Source: Actinomycetota bacterium (GTDB lineage Bacteria > Cyanobacteriota > Vampirovibrionia > Obscuribacterales > Obscuribacteraceae). From it: DNA of 10,743 nt. Shown here in pieces: positions 1 through 6,841 of this stretch. The position numbers and the translations under genes are program-made. The notes under the pieces are model-generated. The model was not told the origin of the DNA. It made no database searches and saw nothing but the letters and a program-made list of their open reading frames with translations. The stretch covers positions 1 through 10,743 of the forward strand of contig CAJCIF010000468.1 in assembly GCA_903970355.1 (NCBI GenBank), in the 5' to 3' direction. Numbering within the stretch: the stretch's first letter is position 1; the number at the start of each line of letters is the position of its first letter.

Positions 1-1062
1 CCAGCGCCAGTTGTCCACGTGCAATTCCATGGCTACGTAAGTTTCGGTGTGAGAATTTGGATTAACGCGAGGCGAGTCAACGTATCCAACTACATCGACA
101 TCATTGACTTTGCCCTTGGTGTACTGACCGCGCACCACATATTTCTCTACGTCTTTTGCAGTATAGGGACGCAAAGATTGCAGCACCTTTAATTTTTCTG
201 TTCTCAATGCATCAGGATCAAGACTGGTTGGTGACTCCATGCAGATTAGCGAGAGCAGATTGAAGATGTGATTTGGCACCATATCTTTGAGGGCACCAAA
301 CTTATCGTAGTAGTTGCCGCGATTCTCAACCCCTACAGATTCAGCAACTGTAATTTGAACATGATCGATCGAATTGCGATTCCAAATCGGCTCAAATAGT
401 CCGTTGGCAAAGCGCAGAACCATTATGTTTTGTACGGTTTCTTTGCCGAGATAATGGTCGATGCGATAAATCTGTTCTTCTTTCAAATAGGTGAGCAAGC
501 TGGTGTTTAAAGCGCGGGCCGATTCGTAATCTACTCCAAACGGCTTTTCAACAATGACGCGGCGCCAATAGCCTTGTTGTTCCAATAAGCCAGCTTTGGA
601 AAGTTGCTCGGTCATGACCGTAAAGAAATTGGCTGCTGTTGCATAGTAGAAGAGCACATTGTTATTTAGATTGAATTTGTTGCTCAGGCTGTCGATTTGC
701 TCTTTCAATGCGGTGTAGGTATTCGGATCATCAAAACCGCCCCGCAAATAGAAAATATGTTGAGCCAGGTTATCCCATAGCTTGGAATCTACATCTCCGG
801 TCGCAAACTGCTTTATCTGCTCTGAAAGCTCTTGACGGTAAGAGTCTGTGTTTTTGTCTGTGTGTGCAACTGCCAATATGGCGAAGTCATCAGGAAGCAA
901 TTCACCAGCTTTTAAGTTGTAAATAGCCGGCAGCAAGAGGCGTTTTGTTAAATCACCGGCTCCGCCGAAGATGACAATCAGGCAAGGATGTGGTTTTTCT
1001 CCCAGAAATAGCGAACATTTCGGGTATTCCATCTGCTCCGTGCAGTCAAGCAAATTGTTCAA
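1..1062 (-). CDS. zwf: Glucose-6-phosphate 1-dehydrogenase, C-terminus cut by window start
   Basis: This enzyme oxidises glucose 6-phosphate to 6-phosphogluconolactone with NADP+, the first step of the oxidative pentose phosphate pathway, in the cytoplasm. Reading the minus strand gives 354 uninterrupted residues. Visible are the dinucleotide-binding loop GGAGDLTKR (33-41), EKPFG (172-176), the substrate-binding and catalytic signature RIDHYLGKE (200-208, with Asp202 and His203) and the catalytic-base His265 in MVPNHIFN. The last codons before the edge read VDNWRW, a conserved block preceding PFYLRTGK in this family. The family is usually about 490-510 residues, so some 140-150 residues lie outside the window. 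I chose the TTG at 1062 because GGAGG stands five bases upstream of it; the in-frame ATG at 1032 is the alternative and has only a poorly spaced GGAG. It is divergent from the bestrophin gene. Identity is secure; only the start is uncertain. Confidence 0.97.
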   Translation of the reverse strand, partial: MNNLLDCTEQMEYPKCSLFLGEKPHPCLIVIFGGAGDLTKRLLLPAIYNLKAGELLPDDFAILAVAHTDKNTDSYRQELSEQIKQFATGDVDSKLWDNLAQHIFYLRGGFDDPNTYTALKEQIDSLSNKFNLNNNVLFYYATAANFFTVMTEQLSKAGLLEQQGYWRRVIVEKPFGVDYESARALNTSLLTYLKEEQIYRIDHYLGKETVQNIMVLRFANGLFEPIWNRNSIDHVQITVAESVGVENRGNYYDKFGALKDMVPNHIFNLLSLICMESPTSLDPDALRTEKLKVLQSLRPYTAKDVEKYVVRGQYTKGKVNDVDVVGYVDSPRVNPNSHTETYVAMELHVDNWRW

Positions 1063-1066
1063 GGCA

Positions 1067-1105
1067 TCCTCCAGGAAGCGAGGAGAAGCTTGAAAAGCCT
1101 TCTCC
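1067..1105 (-). promoter_or_regulatory. Possible two-state RNA leader of zwf
   Basis: Read on the minus strand, 1105 to 1082 folds into a hairpin: GGAGAA pairs with TTCTCC, then after one bulged G, GCTT pairs with AAGC around a TTC loop. The TTCTCC arm (1087-1082) can instead pair with GGAGGA (1072-1067), which is the zwf ribosome binding site, across a nine-base loop. The two folds exclude each other, so the first would expose and the second would hide the binding site. An in-frame TAA farther upstream (minus strand, near 1117) agrees with this part being leader rather than coding. That it regulates anything is inference. The rest of the 1063-1211 gap shows no promoter I would defend on either strand. 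Confidence 0.35.
1068..1072 (-). promoter_or_regulatory. Ribosome binding site of zwf, supporting a TTG start
   Basis: On the minus strand GGAGG lies five bases before the TTG at 1062. The site decides between that TTG and the ATG at 1032. It can also be masked by an upstream pyrimidine arm (see the leader element at 1067-1105). Confidence 0.6.
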
Positions 1106-1211
1106 AAAAGGAAAGGTTAGTCCAGTTTAGAACGAATCCAGTGAAAATGACCGAAGCAAGCAGTTATCAATTCAAAACTCTTAGTTTAAACTTCTTGGCA
1201 GTAGACATTGC

Positions 1212-2081
1212 TTGGTTTTGGTTAGCAGAATTCTTCGACATCTCATAATCAGTCCAAAAATCTTCTGGCCGACTATGTTGGTGATAGTCGCTTATTCTGT
1301 CGCCGTCGTTTACTTCAATGAGGGTTATCCAAAGTTTCACTTGAGTGAGACTAAAGAGGCCCTTTCACTTGCTTCAATTGCGATCGGACTTGTCTTCGCT
1401 TTCCGAACGAACAGTGCTTACGATCGCTGGTGGGAGGGTCGAAAGCTCTGGGGACAGCTTGTTAACGAAACTCGCAATCTCGCCATAAAACTGAACTTGT
1501 ATCTTGAACTCTCAACGGAAGAGCGCGATCACTTCGTGAGATTGCTCGCCGCATTCCCGCTCAGTTTGAAAGAACATCTGCGCGGTGCCCGCTATAACCC
1601 ACAGTTGTTGGGTCTGCCACCTCCAGATGCCTCCGTTACCCACATTCCTCTCTATCTTAGCGAGGTGATTCAAGCGAGCATTTTGAAAGCAAAACGAATA
1701 AATGTAGCCAACGGCATGGAGATGTTCTTGTTTGATAATCACACACGTGCCTACATGGACATTTGTGGGGCCTGCGAACGCATCAGAAACACGCCCTTGC
1801 CGGGTTGGTTTGCTGTTGCTATTTGGTTCTGGATCCTGGCCTATCTTCTTGCACTGCCCTGGTTTCTGGCACCGGGTATAGACATGTGGACTGTGCCTGT
1901 TCTTGTATTCGTCGCCTATTTTGGGATTTCTATTGAAATGCTTGCAGAGGAGATGCAGGAACCATTTGGTTGCACACAAAATGACCTACCACTTGACCAA
2001 ATTTGTCTCAATACGACTGCATCAATTGAAGAAATCATGCACGTCAACATTGCCACCGCTGGTAGCATCAGTAACAAGTAA
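1212..2081 (+). CDS. Bestrophin-family anion channel (UPF0187-type membrane protein)
   Basis: Bacterial bestrophin homologues form pentameric channels in the inner membrane that pass anions or, in some members, cations. The 289-residue product has the family hallmarks: AFRTNSAYDRWWEGRKLWGQ (63-82), the cytoplasmic CxxCERIRNTPLP-like segment (CGACERIRNTPLP, 185-197), and the closing block EPFGCTQNDLPLDQIC (250-265). Hydrophobic stretches at about 16-36, 48-64, 198-218 and 225-245 match the four membrane helices. Length is normal for the bacterial family. The start is the TTG at 1212 (TTG at 1218 is equally possible); an in-frame TAG at 1182 closes the frame and the next ATG would remove the first membrane helix. 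No good ribosome binding site precedes it. It is divergent from zwf, with about 150 bases between them. Ion selectivity cannot be told from the sequence. Confidence 0.92.
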   Translation: MVLVSRILRHLIISPKIFWPTMLVIVAYSVAVVYFNEGYPKFHLSETKEALSLASIAIGLVFAFRTNSAYDRWWEGRKLWGQLVNETRNLAIKLNLYLELSTEERDHFVRLLAAFPLSLKEHLRGARYNPQLLGLPPPDASVTHIPLYLSEVIQASILKAKRINVANGMEMFLFDNHTRAYMDICGACERIRNTPLPGWFAVAIWFWILAYLLALPWFLAPGIDMWTVPVLVFVAYFGISIEMLAEEMQEPFGCTQNDLPLDQICLNTTASIEEIMHVNIATAGSISNK

Positions 2082-2119
2082 AGCAAAAAGTAATATGGCA
2101 CTGTAAGTGGTGCAAATTC

Positions 2120-2238
2120 CGATTGCAATCGCATTAAATTTGCCAAAAACTTTTCCTCTTGTCGTCTATAGACAACGAAAATCGCCTTCAAAAATTAGTG
2201 GCTGTCCTATGTGTAATAGTGTTAGGACCAGACTCTGG
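2120..2238. promoter_or_regulatory. Intergenic palindromes ahead of the first TPR membrane gene
   Basis: The 206-base gap 2082-2287 holds three perfect short palindromes: CGATTGCAATCG at 2120-2131 (12 bp), GTCTATAGAC at 2164-2173 (10 bp) and CCAGA-c-TCTGG at 2228-2238. They could be operator sites or parts of small hairpins. I see no convincing sigma-70 promoter with proper spacing, and no hairpin with a T-run that would end the bestrophin transcript. Function is unknown. Confidence 0.25.
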
Positions 2239-2287
2239 CAGGGTTTATTAAATTCTGGAACGTTGCACCATTAGCGTTGTCAGGGAT

Positions 2288-4372
2288 ATGCAGGAGCCAG
2301 ATACCGAACGCGTAAATCAGTTACTAGCAGAGGCATTTGAGCGTTTTAACGAAGGCGATTATGTCAATGCCGAGCCACGCCTGCGCGATCTTGTCTCATT
2401 TTTGCCGGGCGACAGCCGGGCCTCCGCTGCCTGCCTCAAAAACCTTGGTGAAATTGCCAAAGCTCGCGGCCAATTCAGCGAAGCGATTAGATTAAATTTG
2501 CGCGTTTTGAGCGTGATGAAACGTGTCCTTGGCGAACAAGACCCTCGAGCAGTTGGGGAGATGGATTACGTCGCCAGCCTCTATTCCATGGTGGGACGGG
2601 CTGAAGAGGCACAATACTTACGTTATCGGTGCCAGCTTTTGCAGGCGAAAACGGCAAATCCGGCTGATAATTCCGAAGTTCCGGCAGAACCGGTCTGGCT
2701 CGTGCGTGCTTTTGCAGAAGCAAACGGCTCAGTTTTCGAACCGGTTATGGCAGGCGGGGTTTATGCCCAGATTAATCAAGCCACTTTGCCGGCACAGGGT
2801 GGCAACGGCAAGCACTCCGGCAACGGCAACAACATGGAGCATGAACTGCGCGAAGAACTGGAGCAATTGAAAATATCGCGAGTTGAGCGTCTCAGCATTC
2901 GCCAGGCCGAAGCGCTGTCGGAAGCTCCCCTGGAAGAACCGCAAGAAGAAAGACCGCGAGTTACCCTCGACAGACCGATTAGAGCCGAGAAGTTAACCAA
3001 CGGCGGAGGGTTCGACAGCAAAAACATTTTCTTTCAGATGTTAAGCCTATTCAAAAGTAAGAAACCAGACTCTCTTGTTGCTCCTGGACATTCCCGGCGA
3101 ACGGTTGGCAATTCGCGTGACGCTTTGAGGAGCGGTGCTTTTGAATCTCGTTCACGTTTGTCGAACCGGGATGATGGTATCACTGGTAATGGCAAGCGTC
3201 ACATCACTAGAGAAGCAGCTGCAAGCAAGCTGCGTTCTTCTGATAAGGAAGAACTGGATAAAGAATGGCCTCTCTCACAGCTCCTTGGTAAGATTGGCAT
3301 CGCTCAAATCCTCGCCCAACTTCGAGAAAAAAGCAATCTATCGATTCTCTTAATTTGTCTTGTCGTTCTGGCGTTTCCCGGCATGTTCCTGGTAGAAAAA
3401 CTACTGCCCAGAACCCGTTCTGCAGATGATATTTATGCTTCTATGCCGCACGCCTATAGAGCAGCTGACGGTAGTCTCGGTATCGATTTTGAAAATGCCA
3501 ATAATTGCATGATCAGATCAGGCGATCAGCAATTTCATGCCAACAGTAATTTTTTCCTCAATGATTGGCGCGATTACAAAAGCGCTATTTTTGGCGCCCT
3601 CACTGCTAAACAGTATTGGATTGAGGCAGGGTCTTCGTACCTGACATTCCAGAATGGTCTTATCCTCTATCCTTCTGGTGGTGCCGAGATCCAATTGACA
3701 GAGCAAGCGGAGCAGATTGCAAGCAAAATTGCCGAAAATTATTCGGTTATGAAGGCTTATCCGATGAAGGAAGCAGACTTTGAACAGGCTCTCACTTATT
3801 CATACAAAAATCCTTTGACCAGGAGAAAAGAAGCTCCTACTTTCACTTATTTAGCAACCGGTTCGGCAAAATCCTCAGAGCAAGCAGACATTGCCCGCAT
3901 GGCGCTCTACGACAATCTTGATAAAGGCAAGGTTCTTGAGAATGAATCCGATGTTCATCCTGGTGCCATTCATTGCATTGCTGTCCACATCAAGTCGCCA
4001 CGCGGGCCAATTGATGTATTTTGTATAAGGGCTTATGGCGAAGACGGCAAAATCATTCAAAGTAATCGCAGCACTGCTTATTACATCGCACTTGAAGATG
4101 GAAAACGGCACAAGCGGGCAGTTTCGAAGGTTTTTTCAGACGATTGGTCACCACGCGGACGCGAACTGTGGCTGACAGCGCAAAATCTGGATAACGGCGA
4201 GATGAATATACTGCGCTATGGGGGCAGTGTCTTTTTCGGATTGTTGTCCGTTATTCTGCTTCTCTTGAAAGTGCTCGTCAAACCAGAAAAGCACAACAAC
4301 TGGGTATTAATTGGCTTTACTGGGCTGTCCTTGCTTTTGGCCATCATCTACGGCTTTTACGCCACAAACTGA
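2288..4372 (+). CDS. TPR-domain membrane protein with unknown extracytoplasmic domain, paralogue 1
   Basis: I do not recognise a named family for the whole 694-residue protein. Residues 5-118 form about three kinesin-light-chain-type TPR units of roughly 42 residues (for example KNLGEIAKARGQFSEAIRL at 51-69). A polar, charged linker follows (120-325) with a Gly/Asn-rich patch at 171-182 and a hydrophobic amphipathic stretch at 246-256. A basic LREK motif (345-348) precedes a membrane segment at about 350-369. Residues 371-644 are mixed and probably strand-rich, with IYASMP..YRAADG, Cys407, LNDWRD (424-429) and Cys563. Two further membrane segments lie at about 645-663 and 671-691. Positive charges before segment 1 and between segments 2 and 3 put the TPR part in the cytoplasm and 371-644 outside. 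The ATG at 2288 has AGGG only two bases away but aligns with the paralogue's start. The paralogue follows 127 bases downstream. A scaffold or sensor role is a guess. Confidence 0.85.
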   Translation: MQEPDTERVNQLLAEAFERFNEGDYVNAEPRLRDLVSFLPGDSRASAACLKNLGEIAKARGQFSEAIRLNLRVLSVMKRVLGEQDPRAVGEMDYVASLYSMVGRAEEAQYLRYRCQLLQAKTANPADNSEVPAEPVWLVRAFAEANGSVFEPVMAGGVYAQINQATLPAQGGNGKHSGNGNNMEHELREELEQLKISRVERLSIRQAEALSEAPLEEPQEERPRVTLDRPIRAEKLTNGGGFDSKNIFFQMLSLFKSKKPDSLVAPGHSRRTVGNSRDALRSGAFESRSRLSNRDDGITGNGKRHITREAAASKLRSSDKEELDKEWPLSQLLGKIGIAQILAQLREKSNLSILLICLVVLAFPGMFLVEKLLPRTRSADDIYASMPHAYRAADGSLGIDFENANNCMIRSGDQQFHANSNFFLNDWRDYKSAIFGALTAKQYWIEAGSSYLTFQNGLILYPSGGAEIQLTEQAEQIASKIAENYSVMKAYPMKEADFEQALTYSYKNPLTRRKEAPTFTYLATGSAKSSEQADIARMALYDNLDKGKVLENESDVHPGAIHCIAVHIKSPRGPIDVFCIRAYGEDGKIIQSNRSTAYYIALEDGKRHKRAVSKVFSDDWSPRGRELWLTAQNLDNGEMNILRYGGSVFFGLLSVILLLLKVLVKPEKHNNWVLIGFTGLSLLLAIIYGFYATN

Positions 4373-4455
4373 AAACACAAAACTGTAAGCGGTTAAGACT
4401 AAGTTTATCTGCCGTTTGCGTTCGGGCTGGAATGGGAAAAATTAAGATGACAAGT

Positions 4456-4490
4456 GGGACTATGGCGGTCCCGGGTCAAACCCGGAAGAG
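4456..4490 (+). promoter_or_regulatory. Two overlapping hairpins at the ribosome binding site of paralogue 2
   Basis: GGGAC at 4456-4460 can pair with GTCCC at 4468-4472 over a seven-base loop. CCGGGT at 4471-4476 can pair with ACCCGG at 4480-4485 over a three-base loop. They share 4471-4472 and so compete. The likely ribosome binding site GGAAGAG (4484-4490, nine bases before the ATG) has its first two Gs in the second hairpin, and those two Gs pair with exactly 4471-4472. Formation of the first hairpin would free them. The pairing is visible; a regulatory role is inference. There is no T-run directly after the stem, so it does not look like a terminator. Confidence 0.35.
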
Positions 4491-4499
4491 TCTCCTTTT

Positions 4500-6830
4500 A
4501 TGGCCACTCAACTTCCAGAACCTGCCGAAATTGGCGAGTTACTTGAAAATGCTTACAAAGAAATAGCAGCCGGCTTCCCAGCCCGGGCAGAGCCAGTTTT
4601 GCGCGACGCAATTCGAGTCTTGCCGGATCAAACAACCGGTGTTGAAACGTGCTTACTCAGGCTCGGTGAAATCTGCGCGGAACGTGGCCACTATGCCGAT
4701 GCCATTCGCCTGAATCTGCGGTTGCTGCATGACTTGAAATTGCGTCATGGTGAGAACAATCCCAAAGTTGTGGCTACCATGAATCAACTGGCCGCCCTTT
4801 ACGAAAACTCAGGGCGTTTTGAGGAAGCGGAATTCTTTAAAGCACGTCTCGCTTCTCTTGAGGAGAGAATTGTCGAAGCTCCTGTTTTAGAATCAGGCAA
4901 CCTTGCCGAACAAAACGTCGATGCCTCAGTGGCAGATCCGGCCTGGCTTTCGAAAGCTTATGCTGAAGCAAATCGCCTCTATGGTAAGGCCGAAGCAGAA
5001 CCACAAACTACAGTCCTTGCCAATATTATTGTTTCGGAAGAAGAAAAAACCGCTCATTACACGCGCAGCGATCTTGAACCAGATATTGAAGATGAGGAGA
5101 AACGTAGACGCCTCAATCTTCCACATTTGAGTGAACAAAATAAACAAGGTGAAGCAACAAAACCAGCTCAAAACATGGTTGGTCGTTTGCCCAGAGACGA
5201 TGGCCCGATCGATGTACCTTCCGTTCCTCCGCCAATAGGACTGGCACCAGCTCAAGGGCACAACGTTAGGCAGCCGCAGGAACTGAAATCCGGTAACTAT
5301 CCTCCTATAGACCGCGCTGCGCTCAAAGAATTAGAGGAGAAATATCACAAACCGGTGCGCTCTTCAGGCGAGCATCAATTGCCCTTACCACCGGCTCCAT
5401 CCGCCCACAAAAAAACGGAAAGCGATCGTCCGGAATTTAGCCACACTGCCGATTTTAAAGCATCCCAAAACAGCGACAGCACAGCAGGAAAACCGCAGCA
5501 TGAGCTGAAAGAGAAAAGCAAGACTGACACATCAGCACCGGTTGAAGTGCAAAATTGGGCCTGGCAAATTGGCAGAGTTCTATCATCTTTATTGCAATAT
5601 GTCGGTTTGCGTAAAATGGCGCCTGGTATCGCTCATGGTGGCGCAAACGTCAGTGGCAACAACCAACGATCGAAGCGCCAAATTCTGCCCGAAGGACCTG
5701 GCTCGAAGACTCGCCAGTCTATGGAGCTGCCGCCTGATTCAAAACTCACCGAATATGCAAGGAACATTGCACGCTGGTGTGCCCATAATCTGAAAAAATT
5801 GCGCGAAAAAAACAATCTTATTCGCGCCCTCATTTTTGTAGTTATTTTCGGGATTGTGGGCGGGTTTTTCGCCGACCGCTTTATGCCTCGCGGCACCACG
5901 GCTGCTGATATTTATGCAAACTGTCCTGTTTCCTATAGAACCGCTGACGGTGATGTCCAATTTCGCCTTTCCGATCAGTCGGTCTGCCAATTGAAAACCG
6001 GCAAATACGCTGTCCAGAAGCCATATTTGATGTACCTGAATGACTGGCGCGATATTATGGCTATTATTCTTGGCCAGCCTTTCCACAAACAACGCTGGCT
6101 TCTGCGCACATCGGAAGGACTGCAAAGTGAAGATGGCCCTGTTCTGTACTTTACAGGTGGACCGGAGCTTGAACTTGCCGACGCGCTGGAACATCTTGCT
6201 GATGAAACCAATACCTATTTTGGCACTTACTCAAGTTATCCAAATAGCACTCAGGGCCTTACTCGTCTTGTTTACCAGAATCCCTACAGTGGCAAAGAAG
6301 AAATGCCAGCATTCCGACACCTTGTGCTTGATGCCGTCAAGGGACCGAATGATAAGTTGCTGCCCAATCTTCTCGCTAGAGTTTCCAAAGATGAACCAAA
6401 GTCCTCACCTGGATCCATAAGCTTATGCACCATAGCATTGCGAAGCAACGAAGGCACTCGGAAAATTGCCTTAATTAGGGCGTTCGGTCGCAATGGCAAA
6501 CCGTTAACAGGTAGCGTTCCCGGTTCAATCGACTGCATTCTTTCAGAAAACGGCGGCCGTATAGAAACGGATTCATCGCGAGACCTGTTGTTCTCGGGGA
6601 CGGCAGTTCGCCCTGAGCAGTTCTGGCTCATAGAAAGAGGAACCGATGAAAATACTCTCTTCTGGTTGCATTGGGGCAGTACGATTTTCTTTGGCGCCAT
6701 CGCTGCAATTCTCTACGGCCTCTATAAATTTGTGCAGCCGGAAAATCAAACCAAGGACATTATGCTTCTCCTGGTGAGAACATTTGCAGTTATCACTGCC
6801 GTACTTGCCTGGTTGGAACACGCTCTCTAA
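4500..6830 (+). CDS. TPR-domain membrane protein with unknown extracytoplasmic domain, paralogue 2
   Basis: This 776-residue protein matches the gene before it along its whole length, apart from a longer and diverged linker. TPR units occupy about 8-122 (LGEICAERGHYADAIRLNLR at 55-74). Both proteins then carry a P-x-WL-x-x-A-[FY]-AEAN motif (147-157 here). The linker (160-415) is rich in Pro, Glu, Lys and Ser and likely disordered, with an amphipathic stretch at 352-373 ending near APG. LKKLREKNN (431-439) leads into membrane segment 1 (about 439-457). The outer domain (461-723) shares ADIYA.CP..YRTADG, Cys496, LNDWRD (513-518), GGPELEL and LIRAFGRNGK with the paralogue. Membrane segments 2 and 3 lie at about 724-745 and 754-772. 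The ATG at 4500 follows GGAAGAG. It ends 11 bases from the stop of the convergent kinase gene. No enzyme motif is visible; the biochemical function is unknown. Confidence 0.85.
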   Translation: MATQLPEPAEIGELLENAYKEIAAGFPARAEPVLRDAIRVLPDQTTGVETCLLRLGEICAERGHYADAIRLNLRLLHDLKLRHGENNPKVVATMNQLAALYENSGRFEEAEFFKARLASLEERIVEAPVLESGNLAEQNVDASVADPAWLSKAYAEANRLYGKAEAEPQTTVLANIIVSEEEKTAHYTRSDLEPDIEDEEKRRRLNLPHLSEQNKQGEATKPAQNMVGRLPRDDGPIDVPSVPPPIGLAPAQGHNVRQPQELKSGNYPPIDRAALKELEEKYHKPVRSSGEHQLPLPPAPSAHKKTESDRPEFSHTADFKASQNSDSTAGKPQHELKEKSKTDTSAPVEVQNWAWQIGRVLSSLLQYVGLRKMAPGIAHGGANVSGNNQRSKRQILPEGPGSKTRQSMELPPDSKLTEYARNIARWCAHNLKKLREKNNLIRALIFVVIFGIVGGFFADRFMPRGTTAADIYANCPVSYRTADGDVQFRLSDQSVCQLKTGKYAVQKPYLMYLNDWRDIMAIILGQPFHKQRWLLRTSEGLQSEDGPVLYFTGGPELELADALEHLADETNTYFGTYSSYPNSTQGLTRLVYQNPYSGKEEMPAFRHLVLDAVKGPNDKLLPNLLARVSKDEPKSSPGSISLCTIALRSNEGTRKIALIRAFGRNGKPLTGSVPGSIDCILSENGGRIETDSSRDLLFSGTAVRPEQFWLIERGTDENTLFWLHWGSTIFFGAIAAILYGLYKFVQPENQTKDIMLLLVRTFAVITAVLAWLEHAL

Positions 6831-6841
6831 GCGAGTTTCGT

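Noticed and set aside
708..926. 72-codon plus-strand frame inside zwf
   Set aside because: It lies antisense to an unmistakable glucose-6-phosphate dehydrogenase sequence and has no recognisable product.
1184..1191. GTTTAAAC palindrome in the zwf/bestrophin gap
   Set aside because: Only 8 bp and AT-rich, with no second copy or supporting promoter elements.
4465..4499. tRNA-like T-arm (CCGGG-TCAAA-CCCGG) upstream of the second TPR gene
   Set aside because: The loop has five bases instead of seven and lacks TTC, and no acceptor stem, D-arm or anticodon arm can be built around it.
5739..6194. 151-codon open frame on the minus strand inside the second TPR membrane gene
   Set aside because: It overlaps a protein with clear paralogue conservation and its translation shows no domain, so it is a shadow frame. 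The same holds for the 155-codon minus-strand frame at 1512-1979 inside the bestrophin gene and the 138-codon frame at 6284-6700.
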